Shown piece by piece: positions 33,715 to 41,817 of a stretch of DNA of 64,000 nucleotides (position 1 is its first letter; each line of letters begins with the position of its first letter). Below the pieces are notes generated by a model, which saw only the letters and a program-made list of their open reading frames with translations, was not told where the DNA came from and made no database searches. Both the position numbers and the translations under genes were made by a program. Source of the DNA: Tahibacter aquaticus. GTDB lineage: Bacteria > Pseudomonadota > Gammaproteobacteria > Xanthomonadales > Rhodanobacteraceae. The stretch covers positions 310,001-374,000 of the forward strand of contig NZ_SNZH01000007.1 in the NCBI RefSeq assembly GCF_004363655.1. The letters are read 5' to 3'.

Positions 33715-34908
33715 ATGGAACCACGCGGCAGGGACATGTACCGGGCGAACGCAACAGCAGCGTTGAAGAAGCCGATGGGAGCGATCAGTTTTGGCCTGAC
33801 GCTCCCTTTCTATTTCTTCTCTCCCGAGGGTCTCGCCCAGTTTGGCGGCGAATCCGTAATGCAGCGCTGGCAGGAATATGCCCGCCAGAGCATCCAGCCC
33901 GATTTCTCCTGGGCAGAACCCGAATCCCTCAAGGTCGCACCGCAACTGCTTGAGCTGGCCATGGCCAGCAGTCGCAGCGGTACGTCTTCTTATGTTCCGA
34001 TAGGCAACAATGCCTTGATCGGGGTGTCCGTGCGCAGCGGTCTGGTCGAGGATTTGCCCAGTAGCCGGCTTGGCGACGACGGCATCGTGCCGCGCCTGAT
34101 TCCCGAATCGCGTCCTGGCCTTCACCGCTATATCGTCGCGCCCTCGTATGTGCAGGGCTGGGGCGACAGCGGACGGTGGTCGGTTGCGGCGCTGTTCGCT
34201 TATCAGCGTTTCGCCAATGCCACGTTCGGCGACAAGGACGTGACTCCGGAATCGTTGCGCCTGGTCGAAGGCGCTGGTCCGGCTGCCTACGGTCGCGGCG
34301 TACGCGTGGAGTTCAGCGAAAAGCTCGGCCAGCGCCTGCGCTGGACCGCGAGCTACCAGTCGCGCGTGAACATGGACGCATTCAACAGCTACCGTGGGGT
34401 CTATGCCGATCCGGGCGATTTCGACATTCCGGCCAGCATGGGTGTCAATGTCGGCTATGCCCCGTCGTCCTGGCTCAGTTTCGATTTCGGCCTGGAGCGC
34501 GTGAAGTACAGTGAAATTCGTGCCTTCACCAGTCCCGGCTTGCCGCGGCGTTTCCTCGCAACGCTGGGCAGTGGTGCGAGCCCGGTGTTTGCATGGGGCG
34601 ACCTGGACGTCTATAGCCTCAGCTCGACCTGGCATGGTGGTCGTCTGGGCGATCTGGGCCTGCGCTATAGCACGCGTACGCAGCCGGCACCGACATCGCA
34701 GTTGCTGGATCGCCTGCTGGGCGATGTATCCAACTACAGCCTCGACCTGAGTTACTCGCATGCGATTGGCGACAACGGCCAGTTCCGTTTCGTCACCAGC
34801 TACGCGCCATCGCAATACCTGTTCGGTACGCTGACCAACTATGCCGCGCGCAACAGTCTGGTCGGCAACCAGCTCGAATTCGAAGCCGTCTGGGCGACGC
34901 GCTTCTGA
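33715..34908 (+). CDS. Outer-membrane beta-barrel protein, FadL-like
   Basis: The 397-residue product has a hydrophobic export signal at about residues 21-40 (GAISFGLTLPFYFFSPEG, then LAQFGG), long amphipathic strands and a C-terminal phenylalanine (EAVWATRF), as for BAM-assembled barrels. The strands RYIVAPSYVQGWGDSG, LRWTASYQSRVNMDAF, VGYAPSSWLSFDFGLERVKY and LGDLGLRYSTRTQPAP recall FadL/OMPP1-type hydrophobic-compound porins; this assignment is moderate. ATG 33715 is the first start, but ATG 33736 or 33775 would place the signal peptide nearer the N-terminus. A terminator follows directly. The substrate cannot be read from the context. Confidence 0.7.
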   Translation: MEPRGRDMYRANATAALKKPMGAISFGLTLPFYFFSPEGLAQFGGESVMQRWQEYARQSIQPDFSWAEPESLKVAPQLLELAMASSRSGTSSYVPIGNNALIGVSVRSGLVEDLPSSRLGDDGIVPRLIPESRPGLHRYIVAPSYVQGWGDSGRWSVAALFAYQRFANATFGDKDVTPESLRLVEGAGPAAYGRGVRVEFSEKLGQRLRWTASYQSRVNMDAFNSYRGVYADPGDFDIPASMGVNVGYAPSSWLSFDFGLERVKYSEIRAFTSPGLPRRFLATLGSGASPVFAWGDLDVYSLSSTWHGGRLGDLGLRYSTRTQPAPTSQLLDRLLGDVSNYSLDLSYSHAIGDNGQFRFVTSYAPSQYLFGTLTNYAARNSLVGNQLEFEAVWATRF

Positions 34909-34939
34909 AACCGGTTTTCAGAAACACGGGCTTTTGAAT

Positions 34940-34964
34940 ACGGGGGCTTTGCCCCCGTCTTTTT
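34940..34964 (+). terminator. Rho-independent terminator after the barrel gene
   Basis: ACGGGGGC (34940-34947) pairs with GCCCCCGT (34951-34958) across a TTT loop and is followed by CTTTTT. It lies 32 nt after the stop and also faces the convergent phoH-like gene. Confidence 0.87.
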
Positions 34965-35049
34965 GTCCGTCTTTTTTGCCCGTAACTTTGTTGGCTGCAA
35001 CGGCGCCTGAGAGCCGGCTGGCGCATTGCGCCAACCGGCATCGCTGGAG

Positions 35050-36441
35050 CTAGAGCTTTTCCGAAGCGTAGTCGGCCAGGCGCGAGCGCTCGCCGCGGCG
35101 CAGCGTGATATGCGCGCTGTGCTGCCATTCCTTGAAGCGGTCTACTGCATAGGTCAGGCCCGAAGTGGTCTCGGTCAGGTAGGGCGTGTCGATCTGCTCC
35201 ACATTGCCCAGGCAGATCATCTTGGTGCCGGGGCCGGCGCGTGTGAGCAGGGTCTTCATCTGCTTCGGCGAAAGGTTCTGCGCCTCGTCGATGATCACGT
35301 AGCGGCTCAGGAAAGTGCGGCCGCGCATGAAATTGAGCGAGCGGATCTTGATGCGCGAGGCGAGCAGGTCATTGGTTGCCGCGCGCCCCCAGGCGCCGCC
35401 TTCGCTGGGACTGGTAAGCACTTCCAGGTTGTCGGTCAGCGCGCCCATCCACGGCGTCATTTTTTCTTCTTCCGTGCCGGGCAGGAAGCCGATGTCTTCG
35501 CCGACGGAAACGGTGGCCCGGGTCATGATGATTTCCCGGTAGCGCTGCTGGTCCATGACCTGGGCAAGGCCAGCGGCCAGCGCCAGCAGAGTCTTGCCCG
35601 TGCCTGCCGTGCCCAGCAGGGTGACGAAGTCCACATCCGGGTCCATCAGCAGGTTCAGGGCAAAGTTCTGCTCGCGATTGCGCGCGGTGATGCCCCAGAC
35701 ATTGTGCGAACCCGTGTAGTCGTCCATCAGGCGCAGGCGCGCGCGGCCGTCGCGCACTTCGATCACGCGCAGTTCGAGCATGTCGTCGCCGTCGGGAATG
35801 TACAGGCACTGGTGCGGGAACCAGTCTTCGTCCTTGCGCAGCTTCACCTCATAGAAGGTGTGGTTGCGTTCCTGCCAGGACTTCAGATCTTTCTGATGCA
35901 GGCTCCAGAAGCCCTCGGCCAGCTCGGCATGGCCGGAATAGAGCAGGCTGAAATCGTCCAGCGCGCGATCGTTCTCGTAATCTTCGGCGGTAATGCCGTA
36001 GATCGAGGCTTTGATGCGCAGGTTTATGTCCTTGGTCACCAGTACCACGGGCACGCGCGCATACAGCTCGCGCAGCATCAGCACGGCCGCGAGTATGAAG
36101 TTGTCCGGCTTGGCCTTGCCGGGCACGCTTTCGGGTGAGCGGGTCTGGAAATACAGGCGGCCTACGGCCTTGCCGCGCTTGAGATTTACGCCCTGGGGCG
36201 AGATCAAATCCAGGCCTTCCTCGATCTTGCGATCGCCGCCATGTTCGATCAGCTCGTTGATGAAGCGGCTGACCTGGCGCGCGTTGCGCGAAACCTCGGA
36301 TGTCCCTTTTTTGGCATTGTCCAGTTCTTCCAGAACCGTCATCGGAATGAAGACATCGTGCTCCTCGAAGCGGAACAGCGAGGTCGGGTCGTGCATCAGC
36401 ACGTTGGTATCGAGCACGTAGATGCGCTTGCCTCGGGTCAT
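35050..36441 (-). CDS. PIN-PhoH fusion ATPase
   Basis: This 463-residue protein joins an N-terminal PIN nuclease domain (VLDTNVLMHDPTSLFRF, VLEELDNAKKG, VVLVTKDINLRIKA; residues ~8-150) to a C-terminal PhoH-type P-loop ATPase. The ATPase motifs are VTLLGTAGTGKTLLALAAGL (Walker A, near residue 270), YVIIDEAQNLSPKQMKTLL (Walker B) and ICLGNVEQID. PIN-PhoH proteins are thought to couple RNA unwinding with endonuclease cleavage. The four PIN carboxylates seem intact (D11, E38, D137 region). It is a single gene between the barrel terminator and the bcp gene. The name PhoH does not imply Pho-regulon control here. Confidence 0.9.
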   Translation of the reverse strand: MTRGKRIYVLDTNVLMHDPTSLFRFEEHDVFIPMTVLEELDNAKKGTSEVSRNARQVSRFINELIEHGGDRKIEEGLDLISPQGVNLKRGKAVGRLYFQTRSPESVPGKAKPDNFILAAVLMLRELYARVPVVLVTKDINLRIKASIYGITAEDYENDRALDDFSLLYSGHAELAEGFWSLHQKDLKSWQERNHTFYEVKLRKDEDWFPHQCLYIPDGDDMLELRVIEVRDGRARLRLMDDYTGSHNVWGITARNREQNFALNLLMDPDVDFVTLLGTAGTGKTLLALAAGLAQVMDQQRYREIIMTRATVSVGEDIGFLPGTEEEKMTPWMGALTDNLEVLTSPSEGGAWGRAATNDLLASRIKIRSLNFMRGRTFLSRYVIIDEAQNLSPKQMKTLLTRAGPGTKMICLGNVEQIDTPYLTETTSGLTYAVDRFKEWQHSAHITLRRGERSRLADYASEKL

Positions 36442-36523
36442 GCTTCAGCCTCGGGCGTGGGGGAGGGGGTAGTGATTTCCGGCGCAGGCCGGAGCGGCGG
36501 GGCAGTGTTGGCTGCGCGCCTGC

Positions 36524-36985
36524 TCACGCGTCCGGAATGCTCGCCAGCACTTCGGCAGCGTGGCCGGCCACCTTGACCGGGCTCCAGCGCCGGCTGATGC
36601 GGCCGTCAGGGCCGATCAGAAAGGTACTGCGGACGATGCCGAGGTAGCGACGGCCGTACAGCACCTTTTCGTGGATCACGTCGAACGCCTTGCACCAGGC
36701 TTCGTCGGTGTCGGCGATCAGCGCGAACGGCAGCTGCTGTTTGGCAGTGAAATTGGCATGGCTGCGTGTGCTGTCGCGCGACACGCCGATGACGACTGCG
36801 TTACGCGCGGCGAACTGTGCGTGCAGGTCGCGGAAATCCTGCGCCTCGGTAGTGCAGGCTGGTGTGCTGTCCTTCGGATAGAAGTATACGACTACCCATT
36901 TTCCTTTCAGTGTCGACAGTGCAAGCGACGTTCCGTCGGTGCTGGTGCCGCTGAGGGCGGGAACTTTCGAGCCGGTATCGAGCAT
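36524..36985 (-). CDS. bcp: Thiol peroxidase / peroxiredoxin Q
   Basis: This 153-residue peroxiredoxin reduces hydroperoxides using a reactive cysteine. The peroxidatic Cys is in YFYPKDSTPACTTEAQDF (near residue 44). The usual resolving cysteine five residues later is absent, as in one-Cys-type or atypical Bcp members. GVSRDSTRSHANFTAKQQLP and RSTFLIGPDGRI are other family blocks. ATG 36985 overlaps the gcvR stop as TAATG, so the pair is coupled, matching the E. coli gcvR-bcp order. Confidence 0.92.
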   Translation of the reverse strand: MLDTGSKVPALSGTSTDGTSLALSTLKGKWVVVYFYPKDSTPACTTEAQDFRDLHAQFAARNAVVIGVSRDSTRSHANFTAKQQLPFALIADTDEAWCKAFDVIHEKVLYGRRYLGIVRSTFLIGPDGRISRRWSPVKVAGHAAEVLASIPDA

Positions 36986-37569
36986 TAGAACTTCATCGGA
37001 TCCATGATGGCGTCGAGGTTAAGCCCGTCGCAGAACTCGAGAAAATCGTCGCGCAAGGCGGCGATATGTGTGGTCGAGGGAATGCCGACGGTGACCTGTG
37101 CCGAGAACATGTCGGCGCCGGTTTGCATTGCGCGATAACGCGACGAATGCAACTGTTCGATGGTGATGCCGCGGCGGCCGAAGAACTCGGCCAGCTGGTG
37201 CAATATGCCAGGGCGGTCGGCGGCGATGACCTCGACCACGTACGGCAGCAAGGTGTTCTGTATCGGCTTGGGGCCTGTGCGGAAATGCGTGATGCGCAGG
37301 TTCTCGCCGCGTTCGAGCTTGTTCAGCGCGTTCTCGAGCTTGGCGATGGCATCCCAGGGCCCGACTGCCAGCGCAAGCACCGATACGTCAGAGCCGAGGG
37401 TGGAGACGCGCGCATCGACAAGGTTGCAGCCGCATTCGGAAATGCGGCGCGTCACCGCGACCAGCGGCGACTCCGGCTGCGGTGCGAACGCATTGATCAG
37501 GAGGTAGTTCTCGTTCGCCGGTGGGCGTGGCGCGGCTTCGGTCAAGGCGGATTTACCTGCTTGCTTCAC
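36985..37569 (-). CDS. gcvR: ACT-domain regulator, GcvR-like
   Basis: GcvR represses the glycine cleavage operon by interacting with GcvA. The product has two ACT domains: NYLLINAFAPQPESPLVAVT with CGCNLVDARVSTLGSDVSVL, and YVVEVIAADRPGILHQLAEF with GITIEQLHSSRYRA. The frame is open to 37710, but GTG 37569 gives VKQAGKSALTEAAPRPP, a 194-residue protein of the expected size; the upstream part overlaps the dapA promoter region. The gcvR-bcp pair divergent from dapA-bamC is the same arrangement as in E. coli. Confidence 0.87.
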   Translation of the reverse strand: MKQAGKSALTEAAPRPPANENYLLINAFAPQPESPLVAVTRRISECGCNLVDARVSTLGSDVSVLALAVGPWDAIAKLENALNKLERGENLRITHFRTGPKPIQNTLLPYVVEVIAADRPGILHQLAEFFGRRGITIEQLHSSRYRAMQTGADMFSAQVTVGIPSTTHIAALRDDFLEFCDGLNLDAIMDPMKF

Positions 37570-37690
37570 GGTCCGTGCGTCGCCTGAAGGTGATGCCGAC
37601 CCGCGCCGGCAGTGGCAGGCAGAATACTTGCCACACCTGGGGGCCGCAAGTAACATCCGCCGCTCTTTGTCTGTAGCCCGGATACGTGCT

Positions 37691-38575
37691 TTGAATCTCT
37701 GCGGAAGCATCTGTGCCTTGGCGACTCCGTTCCAGGCGGACGGCCAACTGGACCTCGATGCCTTCGCACGACTGATTCAAGGCCAGCTAGCCGGCGGTAC
37801 TCAGGGTCTGGTCGTCGCAGGCTCCACCGGCGAGGCGCACGCACTTTCCGACGATGAACTGGCACTGGTTGTCGCCAAAGCCATTGCCGTTGTCGCGGGG
37901 CGCGTTCCGCTGCTGGTCGGCACCGGCAGTGCCAACACCGCCAAAACCATCGCCGCCACGCGACGCGCGCGCGACCTGGGTGCCGATGCGGCCCTGATCG
38001 TTACTCCGTATTACGTGCGTCCGACCCAGCAAGGCCTGCTGCAGCACTATCGCGCGATCGCCGATGCGGTCGAGCTGCCGATCGTGCTCTACAACGTTCC
38101 CGGCCGTACCGGCTGCGACCTTGTGCCGGCCACGGTGGCGCAGCTGGCCGCGCATCCACGCATCGTCGCCATCAAGGAAGCGGTCGCCGATGCGCAGCGC
38201 ATGCAGGATCTGCTCGCCTTGCGCTCAGTTTCGTTCCAGGTGCTTTCCGGTGATGACGGCAGTGCTTGCCGTGCCTTGCTGGCTGGCGCCGACGGTGTTA
38301 TCTCGGTGGCCAACAATCTGGTGCCGGCGCAGTTTCGTGCCCTTTGCGATGCTGCCCGCGGCGGGCACAGGGATCGTGCTGAAACGCTGGATGCGCAGCT
38401 TCAGCCTCTGTTCGACGCGCTTGGGTTGGAATCCAACCCGATTCCGCTCAAGTGGGGACTTTCGACGCAAGGCCTGGGTAGCGCACATCCGCGCCTGCCC
38501 CTGGTCGAGCTGTCTGTTTCCCACCGCGAGCGCTTGCGCGAGCTGCTGTCGACCCTGCAAGATGCGGCGGTTTGA
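37691..38575 (+). CDS. dapA: 4-hydroxy-tetrahydrodipicolinate synthase
   Basis: DapA condenses pyruvate with aspartate semialdehyde in lysine and diaminopimelate synthesis. The 294-residue TIM-barrel protein has LCGSICALATPF at the N-terminus, VVAGSTGEAHALSDDELALV, LIVTPYYVRPTQQGLLQHYR and the Schiff-base lysine in HPRIVAIKEAVADAQRM. The frame has no ATG near the expected start; TTG 37691 gives the standard DapA N-terminus and is chosen, with upstream TTG codons at 37628 and 37667 less likely. It is followed by bamC, as in E. coli. Confidence 0.93.
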   Translation: MNLCGSICALATPFQADGQLDLDAFARLIQGQLAGGTQGLVVAGSTGEAHALSDDELALVVAKAIAVVAGRVPLLVGTGSANTAKTIAATRRARDLGADAALIVTPYYVRPTQQGLLQHYRAIADAVELPIVLYNVPGRTGCDLVPATVAQLAAHPRIVAIKEAVADAQRMQDLLALRSVSFQVLSGDDGSACRALLAGADGVISVANNLVPAQFRALCDAARGGHRDRAETLDAQLQPLFDALGLESNPIPLKWGLSTQGLGSAHPRLPLVELSVSHRERLRELLSTLQDAAV

Positions 38576-38615
38576 TTCGGCTCGCTTTTCGTCCCAAGAC
38601 TGCCAAGGTTTGCCT

Positions 38616-39170
38616 GTGAATTCGAAGACTGCGATCCGTATTGTCCTGCTCGTCGTGCTGGTGCCGTCGGTACTTGGCGGCTGCAGCCTGTTCAAGTCGA
38701 AGTCGGCATGGGACCAGGCGGCCGAAACGCGTCCGCTGGAAGTTCCGCCCGATCTGCAGGCTCCGGTCACGCGTAACGAGCTCGTCGTGCCGGAGGCCGG
38801 GCGCGCTGGCGCCAGCGCGGGTACTGGCCGTGTAGCCAGCGGGCCGACCGGTATCGACGGTCTGCACGTCAAGGACAACGTCGCCAATACCTGGCAGCGT
38901 GTCGGCACGGCGCTGGAACGTGCTGCTGTCGGCAGCGTGGCTTCACGCGATGAAGCCGGCCATACCTATACCCTCAGCGTCGAAAGCAAGCGCACACGCG
39001 ACGAGGGCGGCTTCTTCAAGCGCCTGTTCACGCGCAAGAAGGTCGAGACGATCACGGAGCAGGTGAATATCGGTGTCAGCAGCGACGGCGAAGGCAGCCG
39101 CGTCAGCGTCAGTGGTCCGAGCGCCAGCGTGCAGCGCGTCGTGGCCTTGCTGCGCGAGCGTCTGGGCTGA
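38616..39170 (+). CDS. bamC: Short BamC-like outer-membrane assembly lipoprotein
   Basis: The 184-residue product begins VNSKTAIRIVLLVVLVP and has a lipobox SVLGGC with the acylated Cys at residue 23. The first mature segment (SAWDQAAETRPLEVPPDLQA) matches the unstructured N-terminal stretch of BamC/NlpB that contacts BamD. The C-terminal region (GLHVKDNVANTWQRVGTALE, FFKRLFTRKK) resembles one helix-grip domain. E. coli BamC is about 344 residues with two such domains, so this is a reduced form. The position directly after dapA is the conserved dapA-bamC pairing. GTG 38616 is used; TTG 38610 is a possible alternative. Confidence 0.8.
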   Translation: MNSKTAIRIVLLVVLVPSVLGGCSLFKSKSAWDQAAETRPLEVPPDLQAPVTRNELVVPEAGRAGASAGTGRVASGPTGIDGLHVKDNVANTWQRVGTALERAAVGSVASRDEAGHTYTLSVESKRTRDEGGFFKRLFTRKKVETITEQVNIGVSSDGEGSRVSVSGPSASVQRVVALLRERLG

Positions 39171-39317
39171 TTGCCGTAAGCAGGTTGTTGCCGCGCGTTC
39201 GCCCGCAGGTGGCGCGCGATGCGACCTTTATGCCAGGAAAAAGAAAGTGATTGCGTTGCCGGCAGGGGCCGGCAACGAAGCGGTGCCGGCCAGCGCCCCA
39301 GGAGGCGCACCACCGGT

Positions 39318-39641
39318 TCAGCGTTGCAGTAGGGGAAGTTTGTTCGGCTTGCCGTCCCAGTCCTTGGCGTCGTCAGGCGGATCCTTGCGTTCGGTAAGCA
39401 CCGGCCAGTTCTTGGCCAGTTCCGCATTCAGTGCAATGAAATGCTCCTGACCGGCCGGCACGTCGTCCTCCGGATAGATTGCATTGGCCGGGCATTCGGG
39501 CTCGCACAGAGTGCAGTCGATGCACTCGTCCGGATCGATGACGAGGAAGTTGGGGCCGGCGTGGAAGCAATCCACCGGGCATACTTCAACGCAATCGGTG
39601 TACTTGCACTTGATGCAGTTTTCGGTGACAACGAAAGGCAT
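39318..39641 (-). CDS. fdxA: Seven-iron ferredoxin
   Basis: This 107-residue electron carrier has both clusters visible: the first-cluster cysteines in [20 protein letters not shown] and the [4Fe-4S] set in [19 protein letters not shown]. The long C-terminal tail ([18 protein letters not shown] onward) is typical of FdxA of proteobacteria. The tRNA-Glu gene lies 40 nt upstream in the same direction, so a shared transcript is likely. bamC is convergent. A GC-rich inverted repeat without a T-run is present at 39255-39276 between the two. Confidence 0.94.
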   Translation of the reverse strand: MPFVVTENCIKCKYTDCVEVCPVDCFHAGPNFLVIDPDECIDCTLCEPECPANAIYPEDDVPAGQEHFIALNAELAKNWPVLTERKDPPDDAKDWDGKPNKLPLLQR

Positions 39642-39681
39642 GCGGCGACCGAGCCTGCTGAGTTGGGAAAGGGGAGTAAAG

Positions 39682-39757
39682 TGGCGCTCCCTAGGGGGTT
39701 CGAACCCCTGTTCTCGCCGTGAGAGGGCGATGTCCTAGGCCACTAGACGAAGGGAGC
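39682..39757 (-). tRNA. tRNA-Glu, anticodon CUC
   Basis: Read on the minus strand, a complete cloverleaf is visible. The acceptor GCTCCCT (39751-39757) pairs with AGGGAGC (39686-39692), with discriminator G at 39685 and an encoded CCA at 39682-39684. The D arm contains TAGTGGCCTAGGA, the anticodon stem pairs TCGCC with GGCGA around loop CTCTCAC, and the T arm is AGGGG-TTCGAAC-CCCCT. The anticodon is CTC (minus strand, complement at 39721-39723). The sequence is very close to E. coli tRNA-Glu apart from the anticodon. It reads GAG codons directly; a UUC isoacceptor must exist elsewhere. Confidence 0.95.
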
Positions 39758-39773
39758 GCGTCGAGGATCAAGC

Positions 39774-41216
39774 GTGCGAAGTATAACGGAATTCATTCGG
39801 CGGGCAATTCCTCGTGGATTGCGCCGCAACAGCGAAAAGAGCGCTGAAATCGTGGCGCCGCAATTGCCGCAGGTGCGTGTCATCACGCGCGATCAGCACG
39901 GAATTTCCCGGCGCAACATCAGCAATGGTGCGTTGCGTGTGCTGTATCGCCTGAACGAGGCTGGCTTTGAGGCCTTCCTCGTCGGCGGCGCCGTGCGCGA
40001 CCTGCTGCTGGGCGGGCACCCCAAGGATTTTGACATTGCTACAAATGCAACGCCGGAGCAGGTGCGCGGATTGTTCCGCAATTGCCGCCTGATCGGCCGG
40101 CGCTTTCGCCTGGCCCACGTGGTATTCGGCCAGGAGATCGTCGAGGTGGCGACCTTCCGCGGCATTGGTGAAGAGGGCAATGTCGACCGTCACGTGGTAG
40201 ACGGCCGCATCGTGCGGGACAACGTCTACGGCAGCATCGAGGAAGACGCCATCCGGCGCGATTTCCGCGTCAATGCGCTGTACTACAACATCGCCGATTT
40301 CAGCGTGCGCGACTATGTCGGCGGCATGCAGGACCTGGAAGCGCGCATCCTGCATCTGATCGGCGATCCGGAACAGCGCTACCGCGAAGATCCGGTCCGC
40401 ATGCTGCGTGCTGTGCGTCTGGCGGCCAAGCTCGAATTCCGCATCGACGACACTGCCGAGAAGCCATTCGCGCGCTTGGGCCAGTTGCTTTGCGATGCGG
40501 CGCCGGCGCGGCTTTTCGACGAATCGCTCAAGTTGTTCCTGTCTGGCCACGGCCTGGCGAGCTTTCGCGAGCTTGACCGCAGCGGTCTGCTGCAATTCGT
40601 CTTCCCGTCGACGGCGACGGCGCTCAAGCGCAGTCGCGGCACCGAATTCCGTCTGCTGCTCGAACGCGGCCTGGCCAATACGGACGAGCGTGTGCAGGCT
40701 GGCAAGTCGGTTACGCCTGCGTTCCTGTTCGCGTTGCTGCTCTGGGGCGGTGTGCGCGAGCGGGCCGAGCGCGCCATCGCCGGCGGTACTGATGCCGCCG
40801 ATGCCTGGGGTGACGCGGGCGAGGCGGTCATCCAGGAGCAGGTCGGACGTGTGGCGATACCGCGCCGTTTCTCCCTGGTCATGGAAGAAATCTGGGCCCT
40901 GCAGCCGCGCTTCGAGCAGCGCTTGAAAAAGCGCGTGATGCGCCTGCTCAGCCATCCGCGTTTCCGCGCCGCCTACGATTTTCTTGTCGTGAGGGCGCAG
41001 GCGGATCCGGAGCTGGAAGAACTGGCCGACTGGTGGGAGCAGGCGCAGGCCGTGGAGCCCGCCGAGCTGGGCGAGTTGCTTGCGCAGCCTGCGGCCGTGG
41101 CTACGACTGCTGTCAGCGAAGGCGCGGTGCCGAAAACGGCGGCGCGCAAGCGTCGGCGCCGGCGGCGGCGCAAGCCGGCCGGTAGCGGGTCCGACGAGCA
41201 GCCGGCCGATTCGTGA
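39774..41216 (+). CDS. pcnB: Poly(A) polymerase I
   Basis: PcnB adds 3' poly(A) tails that mark RNA for decay. The 480-residue class II nucleotidyltransferase-fold protein has FLVGGAVRDLLLGGHPKDFD with the catalytic DFD near residue 85, RRDFRVNALYYNI, and RYREDPVRMLRAVRLAAKLE. A helical RNA-binding part and a highly basic tail with eight consecutive Arg/Lys (KRRRRRRRRK-type) near residues 460-470 follow. GTG 39774 is supported by GAGGA 6 nt ahead. Its first codons overlap the minus-strand promoter of tRNA-Glu. folK follows with a GTGA overlap, as in E. coli. Confidence 0.94.
   Translation: MRSITEFIRRAIPRGLRRNSEKSAEIVAPQLPQVRVITRDQHGISRRNISNGALRVLYRLNEAGFEAFLVGGAVRDLLLGGHPKDFDIATNATPEQVRGLFRNCRLIGRRFRLAHVVFGQEIVEVATFRGIGEEGNVDRHVVDGRIVRDNVYGSIEEDAIRRDFRVNALYYNIADFSVRDYVGGMQDLEARILHLIGDPEQRYREDPVRMLRAVRLAAKLEFRIDDTAEKPFARLGQLLCDAAPARLFDESLKLFLSGHGLASFRELDRSGLLQFVFPSTATALKRSRGTEFRLLLERGLANTDERVQAGKSVTPAFLFALLLWGGVRERAERAIAGGTDAADAWGDAGEAVIQEQVGRVAIPRRFSLVMEEIWALQPRFEQRLKKRVMRLLSHPRFRAAYDFLVVRAQADPELEELADWWEQAQAVEPAELGELLAQPAAVATTAVSEGAVPKTAARKRRRRRRRKPAGSGSDEQPADS
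39780..39807 (-). promoter_or_regulatory. Candidate promoter of tRNA-Glu, inside the pcnB start
   Basis: On the minus strand TTGCCC (39807-39802) and TATACT (39785-39780) are 16 nt apart. Transcription would begin about 15 nt before the tRNA 5' end at 39757. Both elements lie within the first codons of pcnB on the other strand. Together with the 16-nt gap between the genes this makes the two promoters overlap. Confidence 0.55.
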
Positions 41217-41725
41217 TTACTGCCTTCATCGGCCTGGGCAGCAATCTGGGCGACTCCCGCCGCAGCGTTGACCAGGCCGCACAGCGTATTGCCGGATTGG
41301 CGAGTACGCAGTTGCGGCAGGTTTCGTCGCAGTACCTGACGCCGCCCTGGGGCGTGCAGCAGCAGCCTCCGTTTATTAATGCCGTTGTGGAGATTTCCAC
41401 AAGCCTGGGGGCGCCCGCGCTGCTCGCCGGCCTGCTCGAGATCGAGCGCGAAGCCGGCCGTGTGCGCGACGGCTCGCGCTGGGGTCCGCGGCCGCTGGAT
41501 CTGGATGTCTTGCTCTATGGCCAGCAAATAATCTCCCGGCCTGGTCTGTGTGTGCCGCATCCGCATTTGGCCGAACGCGCCTTCGTGCTGCTGCCATTGG
41601 CGGAAATCGCACCGTTGCAGCAGGTTCCGGGCCTGGGGCGCGTGGCAGATCTGCTCGCACGCATCGACTTCAGCGCCTGCACGCGCCTGCCGCCGTTGCT
41701 GTGCGACGAAGAGCGGGTCGCCTAG
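41213..41725 (+). CDS. folK: 2-amino-4-hydroxy-6-hydroxymethyldihydropteridine pyrophosphokinase
   Basis: FolK transfers pyrophosphate from ATP to 6-hydroxymethyl-7,8-dihydropterin in folate synthesis. The 170-residue protein has AFIGLGSNLGDSRRSV at the start, PPWGVQQQPPFINAVVEIST, and the metal-binding RWGPRPLDLDVLLYG, then VPHPHLAERAFVLLPL. It starts at GTG 41213, overlapping the pcnB stop as GTGA. The same pcnB-folK coupling is seen in E. coli. Confidence 0.96.
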   Translation: MITAFIGLGSNLGDSRRSVDQAAQRIAGLASTQLRQVSSQYLTPPWGVQQQPPFINAVVEISTSLGAPALLAGLLEIEREAGRVRDGSRWGPRPLDLDVLLYGQQIISRPGLCVPHPHLAERAFVLLPLAEIAPLQQVPGLGRVADLLARIDFSACTRLPPLLCDEERVA

Positions 41726-41817
41726 GACACAGGCCGTGGCACAAGACCAGGGTCGCGCATCTATCCGATGCTCGGCCTATGGGTTGATAATTGTCCTTTC
41801 CTCTGCAGGAGTCCTGC

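Noticed and set aside
39255-39276. Inverted repeat GTTGCCGG...CCGGCAAC as a terminator
   Set aside because: Good stem but no T-run on either side; kept only as a remark under fdxA.
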